This document shows, one piece after another, positions 1 through 12,359 of a stretch of 64,000 bases of DNA (its first letter is position 1; the number at the start of each line of letters is the position of its first letter). This stretch comes from Omphalotus guepiniiformis (taxonomy: Eukaryota; Basidiomycota; Agaricomycetes; Agaricales; Omphalotaceae), in assembly GCA_028554645.1 (NCBI GenBank), contig JAQOOI010000064.1:2931817-2995816 (forward strand). Reading direction: 5' to 3'. Under the pieces are notes generated by a model, which saw only the letters and a list, made by a program, of their open reading frames with translations, was not told the origin of the DNA and made no database searches. A program made the position numbers and the translations under genes.

Positions 1-1140
1 AATCTTTCTTTCCTCCTGGCACACTCCCGCGGTCCGTTACTGCTCTGATCATCGTTGATAACGAGTGCTCTCTTTCAAGTTATGTCGACGGTGTATTTCT
101 TGGCTCCGGTACAAACCCCCCTATCGCCACGGCCGTACGTTACTAAGAACACCCAATCCACGAGGGCTTCGCGATCTATGCAGGGTGCTGGAAGCTTAAT
201 CGGTGTACGCCTATTACCAGCTATTACCTAGTGGATTCCAATTGCTTGCCTGGCTTTCATGACTCGACTTGGCTGTTCCGGGACAAATGGAATTGAACCT
301 TGGGGAACGATTGTTGATGTGCCTCTTGCGATATCTACTCCTGGGAGTCACTCCGTCAAGTGTCTGGTGCTCTTGCGAGTTCAGTAGCCAGCTGGGGATT
401 TGACTCTTTGGCCTGACGTTCTTTTGCTCGGTTTTGAAACGGTTGCTCTGTGTGATACGTTCCTAGATAGATAATTCTTTGAGCTTCCGGTTAGTAGTAC
501 AGAACCGCTTTGCTTGGGTCGCATTTTTTTAGTGAAGTCTTGTTCAAGAAAACTTTTCATCTTTAGAACCTAGATCTACTTATCGTTAGTTTGCTTAGTG
601 CTTAGTATTGAAACGTAAATCCATGAAGGGTCGGCAAAGTTTGCACAAGAATTAACTTGGCATTCCTTCGTGTCACCCATCTTTCAAGTACCTACCTTTC
701 TACTCTCATTCCTCGAGTATCTATTTCTCTACTCAGATATCCAAAGTTAGAGCCCCTTAAAAGTAGCGCCCAGCATATGACAACCGTGATGCCGCTGATA
801 TACCTGCCAGACGATGTCACCGATAATCGAAAACTCTTGACTTGTTACTCATACTTAACCACCGGCTCAGCGCTCACTTCTTTGTTTCTCTCTCTCTCTC
901 TCATTACGTTCATTCGGCCAGCGCAACACTCCGAGACCTTCTCTCAATTGATTCGTTAAAGTTCAAGGTTGTTTCAGTAGGCCGTTGCACAGCCCCACAG
1001 ACCACAGCGTCATCTATAAGGCTTAGGTTTACAGGTATGGCGCACAACCCTACCTACCCTTCTTATCCGTTGCGCTCCTTCACTTCTTTGCGCTCGTCGT
1101 CATTGCCCCCCCTTGATCGTTATTAATTATTTTACGTCGA
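1..1140. other. Upstream intergenic region
   Basis: No gene is recognised. A pyrimidine (CT) tract at about 878-902 is the kind of stretch often found in fungal core promoters and may belong to the C2-domain gene that follows. Short ORFs here have no recognisable content. Confidence 0.5.
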
Positions 1141-2857
1141 ATGCCAGGTCGAAGGAATCCTATTAGCATGTCAGGACTTGTGGAGAAAGTCACTGATGCG
1201 TTACATGATGTTAGGATGAACGCTCATGATCTTGCGAAGGTTAAGAAGGCGGAAGTGCAGGAGAGGTTTAAACATGGTCCGTATGTGGATTTGACGATAC
1301 AGGTGAGGGGTCCAACGATTCTTTTTACGCAGTATTTCCATGTGGGACTTCTTCTTCTGACGAGTGCGATTCTTTTTTTTTTTCTTCTTTTTGGTTCGTG
1401 TAGTTTATCGGAGCGTCCGGGATACCCAAGATGGATGTTGTAGGCACCGCTGATCCGTATTTCGTTGCGAAAATAGATGATAGGATTTCTTTCGTGTGCG
1501 TTTTTCTCATCATCTCCTTTTCTTTAATAGCTGATAGCTGAGCGCTCGCTGGACTCCTATATAGATCTACGGTGAAGACAAATACCCTCACACCAGTATG
1601 GAATGAGACTTGGCGTGTAAAGAATGTACCACCTATTGCCGACCTTACTGTTGAAGTGCTGGATAAGGATGTCGGTGCACCTCATGATGATTATATTGGA
1701 AAGTTTAAGACATCTGTTACTGCTGGGGCGAAGGAACAGGAGATTGAAGGTCCTTTGTTTAGGAAGGATAGAGGGACGTTCTGGCTCAAGGTACTTCATT
1801 TGCCCCTCATATCTTTTATCCCTGACAAACCCTTCGCCCCACCTGGCAGATTGAAACAAAACCTTCAACCACAGACCGTGAATACCCCTACCTCTTCGAC
1901 GGCCCCATTCGTTACTCGCGACATTTCTCCCCTACCCTAGGGCGTCTAACAAACCTCGACGACGCACGTCTATACTCGACATGGAAAATGTACCTCGTCG
2001 GTGTCCCGGTTCACTTCAAAGACGTCTATCAACACTGGAACAAGAACTATAAAGCCGCGCAGAGTATTTTTCAGGGTCCTACATCTATTGCCGTGCGTAC
2101 GGGTATACAAGCCGGACATAGGATGCTTTATGCAAGGAGTTCGTCTAATGGGTTTGGGATTATCGAGAAACCAGAGGACGTGATTCATCTCTTGCATGGT
2201 GGAAATCCGGGAACTGGTCCCAATGACTATAATGCTGGTAGTGCTAGTTGTTCTGGGTCTGGGTCCAATGCGACTGATAGCACTACGAACGCGAATTCTC
2301 AAGACGGCGGTAACGTGAACTACAAACAATTCGCGCATCGTGTCAAACCCGCTGTATACACCTACATCATCTCCTCCGAAGACGACTCTTTCCGATTTTC
2401 CGAAACCGGAGCCGCTTTCTTCGTCGACTTTGCCTCCAAACACGCTTTACACGCCAACTGTGCCGAAACCGTTCGTTATTCCGGAGAATTCCATCCACGT
2501 CCAGAAGGTGGTTGGTCAAACTTCTCCGACTCTACACCTGACGATGGTGTCAAGTGGGAATTGGTGATTGATAATAACTCTGGGACGTATTCGCCTGATA
2601 AAGAGATGTTACCTGTGCTGAAAGCGTTGTTGGAGGAGAATTTTCCTGGGTTTAGGATTTTTGCGATGGATAGGGAGGATGAGGAGTTGGTTGGGAGTAG
2701 GGAGGCTTGTAGGGAGTATGCGCTTAAGTTTCGTGGTGTGAGGAGGGAACATTTACAGCCGCATGCTCAGGAGGGTGAGGAGACGTTGTTGAATCAGGCT
2801 GCTTCGGCGAAGGGGATTAAAGGGAAGATTGTGAAGGTTGGGCAGATGGTCACGTAG
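1141..2857 (+). CDS. C2 domain-containing protein
   Basis: Four exons fit one frame: 1141-1302, 1404-1495, 1565-1790 and 1850-2857, giving 495 aa. The N-terminal half is a C2 domain: exon 2 contains GTADPYFVAKIDD and exon 3 contains the typical TLTPVWNETW strand followed by LTVEVLDKD, the acidic loops that usually bind calcium and phospholipid. The C-terminal half is a conserved fungal region of unknown fold (VYTYIISSEDDSFRFSETGA). No signal peptide or membrane helix is seen, so a cytosolic protein recruited to membranes is likely (inference). A second in-frame ATG lies nine codons downstream of the chosen start and could equally be used. The exact role is unknown; only the C2 domain is a firm call. 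Confidence 0.85.
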
Positions 2858-3300
2858 GTGTGGGAGGGAGAGAATCTATATCTGTATGTTGTGAGGATAA
2901 CGAGTGATATTTATTCGGTTATCTTGATTATTTTTTGCTGATATTTGTATTCTATTCTGCGTACTACTTACTATGTTGTACCTATCCCCTGCTACGAAAT
3001 AAAGAAACTATGATCAAACTTCACTACATAATATATTTGACTGCCTTTCCAATCCTGATTCATCGCACTCTAGAGTCCAACCCCCCGGAACCCTCAATAC
3101 ACAATTGCAACATTGAACACGCCCACGGATCGCTCGGTCACTTGGTCAGCAAGGAATATATAAATCAAGAGTTCTCGACAGACAGCTAGAACCTATGTAG
3201 GTCAAAACTGAGTAAATGATTAAATGATAGACGCAAGGGTGACAACGAAATCAACACTAAGTATCAACACGGAAATGTGATGCAGTGTACATACATTTTC

Positions 3301-3326
3301 GGTCGTTCGGTCGTTCGGTCGTTCGG
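3301..3326. repeat. 8-bp tandem repeat (GGTCGTTC)n
   Basis: Three perfect copies of GGTCGTTC followed by GG. Simple minisatellite-type repeat. Confidence 0.9.
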
Positions 3327-3425
3327 AGCCGCTGCCATTGTCGGAATTTGGTGCGAACGCGGACAAGGAGGATCCAATATTCAATGTAGTTTCTACATAC
3401 ATATGATCATCAGTTATCTGTTTTG

Positions 3426-3483
3426 TATAGTCTCTAGAAGAGTCACCATTGTTCTATAGTCTCTAGAAGAGTCACCATTGTTC
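3426..3483. repeat. Perfect 29-bp tandem duplication
   Basis: Two exact 29-bp copies, 3426-3454 and 3455-3483, each starting TATAGTCTCTAG. The absence of any mismatch implies a recent duplication (inference). Confidence 0.95.
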
Positions 3484-4210
3484 AATACTTTTGAAAGAGA
3501 GCTCAGAGCATGTTTCCTTGAAGTCTAGCCAAAACTCGAGCTCGAACTAGCCTCTCGCGAGAGCTACTGGACTCTTGAGTATTAATGTCTATAGCTGTAA
3601 ACGGTACCTAGACGTCGACACGGACGTCGGCATTCCGAATCATTCAAGCTTCCCGGGCCTGTCCCTGCTGTACAGTAAACCTATTCGGTGCCTACTCGGT
3701 CACTATCAGCAACTATCTAGCAGCTGCACGAGCGCTTCTTGGGCCTCAGCGCTTCTTCCTCAGCGCTCAGCGCTCATGGCAGCACCAAGCGCCCACCCTA
3801 GGCTCAAGCGCTCAATACTGTACAAATCAGAAAACGAAAAACATTCCAGAACACCCTTCCTTCCTTCCTTCCTTCCCTTCTTCCTTCCACTGAGTCCACA
3901 TTGCCACATTGCCACATTACCCATAATCGCCCGCCGGGGCCGTTAGTGCCACCGTGGGGTTGCTCTGGGGGGCCACCTACGTACTAACTGACATAGGTTC
4001 GAGCTCGGAGTCGTGAACTTGGAGCTGGAGCTGGAACTGCACGCATCGATATCGATAATCGTCATGCCATACATTATGATAACACAAAAGTATATACATA
4101 CCATACAATGACATACCATACTTGCCTATCAGTCACTGGTCAGCGAGCGGAGTTCTGCAGTTCTAGGGAGTCCAGAGATGGCTTAAGGTGTCGAGAACGG
4201 GGCTAGTACA

Positions 4211-4230
4211 GTAGACCTGTAGACCTGTAG
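4211..4230. repeat. 8-bp tandem repeat (GTAGACCT)
   Basis: Two and a half copies of GTAGACCT. Confidence 0.85.
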
Positions 4231-5043
4231 TCGTTGTGTTTTTCTTTTCCGAGTTCGAGTTCTTCGAAACCCCACTGGTACTGGTGCCAGGTGGAGCTAG
4301 CGACGGCGTTGTTCAACGCTAATAGAAAGTGCAAGCAAACACAAAGTTGAAACAACTAAGTGTGTATGGGTGGGGTGTATGATACACCATGTGTAAGTGT
4401 AGCCTGAGTGTAGCCTGAGCGCGACTCGATGTAAGCAGAGGACCATTCGTGTTCGTGTTCGTGCAAAAAAACAATACGGGTTTGACTTTTGTGTTCGTCT
4501 TCAGTGGTACATAAAGTTAATAGATGTTCTTCTTCAAATAATACACTCCTTCAACATTCGCATTCGCATTCGCTTTCGCTTTTCTTCCCTTCTCCTTCAC
4601 GAATACCGTTTAGAACCAATGCTTCTGCGCTGCGCCATGGTTATCTCCTGCAAGACGAGGGGGGCAAAATCACATTTAACAAGTTATTAGCATTTTTATT
4701 TCGAGAGAGAGAATAACGCGACCAAGAAAATGAAAAACGAAATTTGAAATTTGGAAGTTGAAAATTTGGAACTTGAAAAAAAAGGGATTCCAAGAGCACA
4801 CAACACGCAATTGATTGATGATTGTTACAAAAATGCCAAGTGGAGGTCCAATCCAATGATGATACAACATCGAGGGGGGGGGACAGCCAAAATCAACAAG
4901 AAAGAGAAAGAAAAACAGAAAGAGAAAAAGAAAAAACAGCAAGAGGGAGAATAAAGAACGGAACGCACCGTTCTTTGTTCTGCATCTTGCTGGTTCCAGA
5001 AAGAAGAAAACACCACAACCACAAGCGTCTCATCTCCCTCTCC

Positions 5044-6879
5044 CTACGAATCACTACTCCTTTTCATACCACCACCAACACTAAAACCAGGCGAATCTAC
5101 CATCATAGTCCATGAAGAAGGTTCGTAATCATCATAATCACCAAATCCCTTCAAATTCAAATCAACGCCTATATCCTCATCATCATCATCATCATCTCCA
5201 TCCTCCTCTTCCTCCTTTTCCAACTCAGCCAACGACCAAGATTGCCACAACGGCGATCTGGTATGATGTACTCGAATGTTGTCTATGGGCGGGACAGCAT
5301 GTACCATCGAACGCTCAGTCTCTCGTCTTCGAAACATCATCCGCGCAACCAACTGCGCCATACTCGATATCACCTTCTTCGCTCTCTTCGGTGAAGTAGT
5401 CGGTGAAAGAGACGGCACCAACGTGTCATCCTCATGTTCACCACTACCACTCAACAAAGGCATAACTCCCTTCTCCCCTAACCTCAGCTTCAACATCGCT
5501 GAAATCTCTTTACACCTCATCTTCTCCTTTTTCCTCGTCTTCCTAGCTTCAGTCCTCGTAATCCCCACTACACCTTCATCCAACATCTTCTGCTCCAACT
5601 GCTTCGCGCTCTTCTCTGCCACCTGCGCCTTTTTCCTCATCTCGATCAGCTTCTGCAGATCAGGGTCCGAACATCCAGCGATCAGCGACGGGTCCAGATC
5701 AAAATTATCTGGTGAAGGCGAACGTGGCGTCGGCACATCGTTCACGTCGTCCAGAAGGAGAAGACTAGGACTCGAAGGAGAAGGTGCTTCAGCATCCGTT
5801 CTTGAGTCTGTGAAGTCGTGTGAGTAAGAAAGGTCGAGAGGAGGAAATTCGTCATCTGACTCTGCACCAGGCAGCGAAAGAAGAGTGGATGAAGGTGATT
5901 GAGGTGTAATCAGTGTTTCTTCGTCCGAGTCATCGAGCTCCATGTCAAGAGACGGAAGAGGTGAGAAAGATCGGAGAGAGGGAGATTCAGGGGATTCGGG
6001 CATGTCCAGGTCGTCAAACATCTCATCGTACGAGAGCGAGGGGTGTATTAACGGTGAACTGGGATGGGGGAAAGGACTTGGATGGGGTGTGGGTGACTCG
6101 AAGGATATATCTCCGGAGAAAAGTGGCGAGTAGTGTGGCGGAGGAGAATTCATACTCACGTCCACATCTACGGGAAGATACGATGTATCAGGTTTCCATA
6201 GCTCATGGCAATCTACTGAGGCCCCTTGTAGAGGTCTCAGCCCAAGCGAAGGCGGTAGGATGTCCTCCGATAGGAGAACGCTGTCATCGGATGAAGCAGG
6301 CGTATCGATACCCGCAATAGAATGGTGGCCAAGTTCTGGAGAGAGAGGCGATAGTAACGCCTGTTGTGTTTGAGGAATCGCGGCTGCGGGATAGCAAGTC
6401 GAGGGCGAAAAATCTCGACACCCGAGGAAAGGCAGAAAATCTGCCTCTACACCCTCTGCGGGCGGGAGCGCTGACGTCGGAGTGGGAAGGGTAGGTGGAG
6501 GGGAAAGTGGGGTAGCCGCGTTCGAAAAAACATGATGCCTGACTATAGGCGAATCCAGTATCCCGCCAATGTGTCCTGCAAGGGGAATGGGACCAGGGTG
6601 AACAAGTCCTTCGTCAATTACAAGTTTGGGTAGGGGTACGCTCCGCTTCGAGATAGAACTCGTATGAGGAGGAGAAGGGTACACCGAGTGGTCTCCAGAG
6701 CCATCACAATCACAGCGATTCTCTTCCATGAGAAAGTGAGAAGGTTGAGCAATGTTAATACAGTGAAAATCAAGCAAATCAGAGTGAGACGACGAAAATG
6801 GCGGCGTAGAGAAATTTGAGAGTTGATCGTAAGGAGAAAAAGGCATTGGTAGGGTCTTGATATTATGTGTAGAAGACAT
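5044..6879 (-). CDS. Uncharacterised Ser/Pro-rich protein
   Basis: A single-exon ORF of 611 aa. I chose the ATG at 6879 (MSSTHNIKTLPM); the open frame extends seven codons further to a TTG, which is unlikely as a eukaryotic start. Most of the protein is low-complexity, rich in Ser, Pro and Asp. Near residues 405-480 there is a charged, predicted helical block (LQKLIEMRKKAQVAEKSAKQ, then EARKTRKKEKMRCKEI) that looks like the conserved core. An acidic run of Asp/Glu lies near the C-terminus. No signal peptide, membrane helix or enzyme motif is seen. This looks like an intrinsically disordered, possibly nuclear, mushroom-specific protein. I do not recognise a function. Confidence 0.75.
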   Translation of the reverse strand: MSSTHNIKTLPMPFSPYDQLSNFSTPPFSSSHSDLLDFHCINIAQPSHFLMEENRCDCDGSGDHSVYPSPPHTSSISKRSVPLPKLVIDEGLVHPGPIPLAGHIGGILDSPIVRHHVFSNAATPLSPPPTLPTPTSALPPAEGVEADFLPFLGCRDFSPSTCYPAAAIPQTQQALLSPLSPELGHHSIAGIDTPASSDDSVLLSEDILPPSLGLRPLQGASVDCHELWKPDTSYLPVDVDVSMNSPPPHYSPLFSGDISFESPTPHPSPFPHPSSPLIHPSLSYDEMFDDLDMPESPESPSLRSFSPLPSLDMELDDSDEETLITPQSPSSTLLSLPGAESDDEFPPLDLSYSHDFTDSRTDAEAPSPSSPSLLLLDDVNDVPTPRSPSPDNFDLDPSLIAGCSDPDLQKLIEMRKKAQVAEKSAKQLEQKMLDEGVVGITRTEARKTRKKEKMRCKEISAMLKLRLGEKGVMPLLSGSGEHEDDTLVPSLSPTTSPKRAKKVISSMAQLVARMMFRRRETERSMVHAVPPIDNIRVHHTRSPLWQSWSLAELEKEEEEDGDDDDDDEDIGVDLNLKGFGDYDDYEPSSWTMMVDSPGFSVGGGMKRSSDS

Positions 6880-7430
6880 AACGGTAAATCGAGCCGACAA
6901 GACGGAATTAATTAGTACAAAGATAGGAAAAAAAAACGGATTTGAAAGAGAATAAGCGGGTTTAGAAATACCCTAGCTCTCAGACAAGAATCTGTTCAAC
7001 AAGATACAGTAGTTTTCATGATAATAGAAAGAATTGAAACTGTGCTCGCTGGGCAGCGGGCAGAGCAAAGGGTGGTGATGGAGAGAGAACAAGTTCTCCA
7101 ATGACAAGGCAATATCAAGTTTGCTGGCACATGTATGCTGATGTAAGCACCGCAGGGTCACAGGGACCTCTGACACCCCTTGATTCCTCCCCTTCTTACT
7201 TTTTACGCGCGTACGACCGCCCGACGTCAGCCCATGTTCGCCTCGTGTACGATCTAAATTGCTTGCTAGATACCACATTTTATCTGATATCTATCTAGTT
7301 TGTCAAAGCAGTAGAGTATCCTACGTCCACCGATGCTCTCAACCTTTCACCATACTTTATCGTAACCCACAACAGCCTGGAAAGAGAGGGATAAAGTGAG
7401 AATTCGAAGTATGTTCGACAAAGGCAAGCT
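6880..7430. other. Intergenic region
   Basis: Nothing recognised. It contains the promoter side of the Ser/Pro-rich gene and the 3' flank of the MFS transporter. Confidence 0.5.
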
Positions 7431-9765
7431 TTACCCAAACCCTAGCCAGGCAATCAGTGCCGAGACAGCGTTTGTCCCAGCAACTCCGATATGATTAATC
7501 ATCGGAAGAATCGCAGCGGTTGTAAGAGACACGAGGAAGGAACGTAAGCCGCTAAGACAAATACAATCAACATAAAGGCCCACAATAGAGTTGGAATTGA
7601 AACTGATATGACTTGATAGAACAGCCTCGAAGAAAAAAAAGAATGTACAAACACCACAACTTACTTGTTGGCCGCCATGCTCTCGGCGCTCCGAGAGTGC
7701 ACGACGTCCACGACATATGCCGCACTCGGACTTAGAACCAGATCCACCTGCGGATAACGAAATAGAAAACAAGCACATAGTCAGCCCCCCACACGCACAA
7801 TCAATGTGTTGTCTTGTGCCCTCGTGATAATAAGTAGGCTCACCCCAAGACCATTAAAGAACAAGCAGACTAGGTTTAGTATTAACCCCAGTCGCCCCGG
7901 AACGTACTGCGTGAGCAGACCAATGCCTAAAACCGACAAGGGGGCAAAAGTTGCTGCACCAATGAGGGTACCTCTTAATCGATCTTCAGGGTACCATACT
8001 CCCCCGCGTTGCTTCTTCATCCTCGCGACGATCTTATCAGAAACCCAACCGGCAACAGGTGCCCCAACTAGGAGAACATCGTTTCTTCTTCAACAGCTTT
8101 CAAAGCTCAAAAAGAAGTAGGTAGCGAAAACTTACTGAAGTTTCCCAGACCAATAGGGATGTAACACATACCTAAAGCCGCAGGATTGGAAATACCGTAA
8201 CGAGCACCCTACATCATTTACATAGAGTGTTAGAAAGGGCACGCCACAGTGAAGCCACTTAATTCATTTGCGGTACTCACGATCGTAAATGATAGTGGGA
8301 TTAGCAGTACTGCAATATCTACCCGTCACTATTTTGAACCCATCCTGCAAGCATGCAAAAACTCACCAAAGTCAGTGAGCAGTATAGCCGATCCAGCAAG
8401 CGACTGGGTGGAAGAAATACAACAATTAACAACCGCAATGATCGCAGGAAACCAGGACGCACCACAAGCAGAAGGTTTGGACTACGCAGCAGTAAAAGTG
8501 CTCTTAGGGGATTGATCCAAACGAAACTGATACGTTCTTCTCCAGTTTCCTCTCTACGTTTGTCTATCCCCCTCGACCCAGGGATACTCGTTTCAGGACA
8601 AAACAGCACGATGCTAATAAACGCGAGTAATCCCCAGCCAGACAAACACAGTTGCATGAAGCGCCAGGAAGTATAATGTGCTACCACTCCTAAGGTAAAA
8701 AATGCGGGTTGCGGCGATTAGCTCTATGACATCGAAGTCCGCAATACAGCCAGCGAAGGGGGGGGGCTCGCTACTGTATGTACATAAAAAAAATTCGGAA
8801 ACGTACATACCTCCCACGAAAGGTGCTAGAGCGGGACCCAACAGGCAGGCCTATGGAGTAATAATGAAAAAAGAAAGTCAACCATTCCATTCCATTCTTC
8901 CTGTTCTCTCCAAAAAAGGATTATCCAGAAGAACAACTCACACCAAAGAAAATCCCCATGGCCGTTCCACGTTCTTCTAGTTTGTATATGTCACCGATAA
9001 CACCAGCACCAACAGATAGAGCTGGTGATCCACCAAAGGTCTGGATGAAGCGCCATACTAATAGTTGTAGGACTGTATGCGAGAATGCGACGCCTATAGA
9101 ACCAATTATGAGGAGGGGAAGGCCGAAGAGATAGATAATCCTGCGTCCGTCTATTTAGGTGCGTTTCAGGTACCATGAGAGAGTATGTCAGTTGACCTGA
9201 GGAGGATGGGATGGGATTTCGATGTGGGACGTACAGAAACTGGAATATGATGCTCCGCATAGACCTCCTATACCTGCTGCTGAGAAGGAGACACTGACGG
9301 TAATACTAGGTAGGTGAATATAAAGGTCAGGAAACGTCATTTGAACGCGTCAAACGAAAAACACAGAGCAACTCACCCTATTGCTGCGTTTGTCGTATTC
9401 AACTCTTTAGCGATTATAGGTAAAGATGGGAAGAACGATCCCGAGACGAATACTAAAAAAGATACGCAAATATTTAGTCAAACATCGCGGTCATGGCATT
9501 CGATGCGCGAAAAAACGCGTTCGAAGTGACGGCGAATCTACTCACAAGGTAACAATCCACAAAACGATATCAAACCCAAAATAACTATTTTTTGACCCTG
9601 AGAAAACCTATCGTAAATAACATTGTGCTGTTCAGCTAATTTCGCGATGTCGATGTCGATGTCGTCAATGGAACTTGAAGAATTCCGTTCGTTATCCACC
9701 ACCGCGATGGCCTGGGCACTGGCTTCCGAATGGCCAAGCAGAGGCGTCTCTTCCGTTGCGGTCAT
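7431..9765 (-). CDS. MFS transporter, DHA1 drug/polyamine type
   Basis: Multi-exon gene with start ATG at 9765 (MTATEETPLLGH) and stop at 7431-7433. The first exons are 9546-9765 and 9377-9452; later exons join in frame across short GT-AG introns down to the last, ending AWLGFG. Family hallmarks are the cytoplasmic loop SSFYGRRIIYLFGLPLL after helix 2, LVWRFIQTFGGSPALSVGAG (helix 4), the GPALAPFVGG segment of helix 5, and the C-terminal VDLVLSPSAAYVVD. These match fungal 12-helix drug:proton antiporters of the plasma or vacuolar membrane. One intron (about 8,676-8,800) contains a run of ten Gs on the + strand. The gene looks intact; the substrate cannot be predicted. Confidence 0.88.
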
Positions 9766-12359
9766 GGTCGTGTTGATTGAAGAAATCACGGTGCCTCTAA
9801 GGTTTTGGATCTTCAGCTATGCGAGGTCGACGAATGGTGAAGAGCGAAAGAGAAAAAAATTCCCCTGAAGTTCCGAATTCTTGTGACTCGGTGTCAGGCA
9901 GGCTTCGACGACCGATATAGATTATGGAATGACTCAGACAATACCGACGCCAATGGCAATGAATAACTAATATTCACGTCCGCTGACGTGCGTCGGTTGT
10001 TCAAGCCCGCTTTTCAGAAAGTCTCATCAGAAGGGTTTGCCAAGAAGGGCGGACTGATATGGTAGGAAGAGATAAAGATAAGATGGAAACCCAATTCCAT
10101 GGATGATAAGCCTGGAATATCGATTTATCCTTGAAATTTTGGTAAGTATCTCAAGTATCTCGTAGACTGAACGTTAACGTTCTGCTGATACTGTTTGTAC
10201 TACTGCAGACTGTCATGTAGTCGTGACTGATCATACAGTGAACCGTACAATTGTATGACCGCGACTCGTATTCACGGTCAGTACTAGTATCTTGATCTCT
10301 TTGTTTTTGTTCATGGGCGCTTTGAAGTTTTGAGTTCAGAACATGCTCAAGGCGCTGTAAGTTGTTTTCTTGATGACAGCGGCTGAAGCTCGCCCATTGG
10401 CTCAGTCAAAGCAACGAAATGAGTATAAACAAATCCGCGGAAGATGAGGAACATTACGGAAAACGCGATATAAACACTTTGCCGTAGGCACACCCGGCCC
10501 ACAACCAATTAACGAGCTCAAGGGTTGAGAGGTGTCGGGCGTCCATCCATATAACATATCGTTGTGGGGTACAACGAGGCGAATTCAATATTTCAACCTC
10601 GGGCTCGTGTTCCTATCTATCAACCCTGAGATCTATGGCAGGAGATGTGTATAACTTCCACATCGAAAAGGAGAGTAAAGAACCATGTCAGAAACCACAT
10701 TTACGGTGGTAATACATATGTGTATGTACATACCCGTGCCCATGCAGGCCCGTGCCATGTCTTCGAAAGAAAACATAATACCGGCATAATACTGTATATG
10801 TTTTCGTCATGGCCCATGGCCCTGCAATCCGAATACTTATGAAATCGATTTCATTGAAGGTTCTAGATCCAAGAAGACGGACAAGATCAGGACCGGAGAG
10901 TCCTATAGCTAGAAGCTTCTCTTCTTGGTTAGAAAACAAACCCAAGCAGGACGTACTCTATCGCTGTTGGTTATCCTGTCGTTTTACTTGAACATCCCTA
11001 GAAGGACGTTTCAGAGGAAACTTGCTTTGCTTCGGGTGTTCAGCCGGGACTACATACTATACAACATTCCAGGATTCTGGCGAAAAGTGTACAGCTGGCA
11101 GGCACTTCCTTCGTGGGTTGAGCTACTTGAGTGAGTATCACAGATAAGCATGAACCAGGAGCCGTTCGGCTGTTCCTGCGTAGTGTTGAGGCAGTCCCTA
11201 GCAGTTCTTCAGAGCGTCTTGGCCGGACTAGGAGAGTAGGGCTAGATCCAAGATCACGAATGCTGAACGTGGTGATGCTTGCGTGCGTGTTAAGGGAGGG
11301 TGCGGACTCGTGGAGATCCCGGTCAAGCAGAGATCTCTCAAAGTGATATCAGTACAGTGAAGCGTGGAAGTAACGAAACTGAGTATACAGAGCTGTTATT
11401 GACATATACAGGATGAACACATATCCTGCTTATGAGCTCGTTAACTTGCTCAGTCCCTTTCTCTACAAGATGAAGATCGACTAGATTATCATTCAGAAGG
11501 CCTAGGAAGATTGAGCTGCGACTATGTGCTGTTAGGATCTGAATGTACAGCCACGGCCACGACGAAACTTGAGGCCTGGTCGGGCAAGATTCAAATTGGA
11601 TAGATTCAGTACACGGAATGCACGAAAGCTGCGAGGAAGAACAACGCTTGAGATTCCGCATACACCTTGAATTAGAGCCGTTGCACCGCCATGATAGTCA
11701 TGATCCTTCCAACTGGTAACGGTGCGACTTGAATCCCGGCGACCTTTTAAAGCTGTGCGAAGAAGACACATGCAAGCAGCACCTAATTAGCAGAGCCATA
11801 TGGGTACATTCAGCAGCATACAGCAGAAGCAGGGCAGAGAAAGCCGGAACACGTTGATGCCTTGAGGCTGCAAGATGGATTACGGTGTCAAAGCTAGTTT
11901 CGCTGAGCGTGACAATACATGTCACGTTTTGCCATCGCGTTTCGGTCACGTGCTACTGTTGGTAGGACGTCGACCACGACCACAACGACAACGACGAGTA
12001 TTCGGACCTCGATACTGAACAGTGGAAGACGGTCGACAACGAGGACAAGATACTCCATCTGCTGGCGCCGCTTTCGGAACACTTATAACTTGAAAGTCGA
12101 AATTTGGGTTTCAGTGGCGCCGTAAGTCGATTTACTTTCGTTTTGAAGGCACTCGTTTAACCACTGGGATCTCCTCTAGAACTCTCGGATACCATAACCA
12201 TCTTCAATCTTAGCGCTAGCTATCATTCCGATATTCATATAGCTGAAATCGAGAAAACCATAGTACGCTTTGGGGCGAAGGTTCCATTCGTGAGTAAAAT
12301 GATACATCTTCGAATTTGAGCTGTACCTCTTGAACGTACACCTCAAAGGCCCAGTGAAC
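9766..12359. other. Long intergenic region without a supported gene
   Basis: About 2.6 kb. Short ORFs on both strands (for example 10,688-10,945 minus and 10,925-11,134 plus) show no recognisable domain and no convincing splice chain. A perfect 14-bp palindrome GAACGTTAACGTTC is at 10,169-10,182. It includes the promoter side of both flanking genes, which are divergent. Confidence 0.5.

Larger units (their letters stand above)
2858..5043. other. Intergenic region with short tandem repeats
   Basis: About 2.2 kb with no supported gene. It holds several small repeats (listed separately), a cluster of AGCGCT palindromes at about 3730-3815, a CTTC-rich run at 3853-3887 and a TTCG-rich hexamer run at 4557-4590. 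It lies between the 3' ends of two convergent genes. Confidence 0.6.

Noticed and set aside
10688..11134. Two overlapping ORFs on opposite strands with protein-like stretches
   Set aside because: No domain, no start with a splice chain and no homology that I can recognise; left as non-coding.
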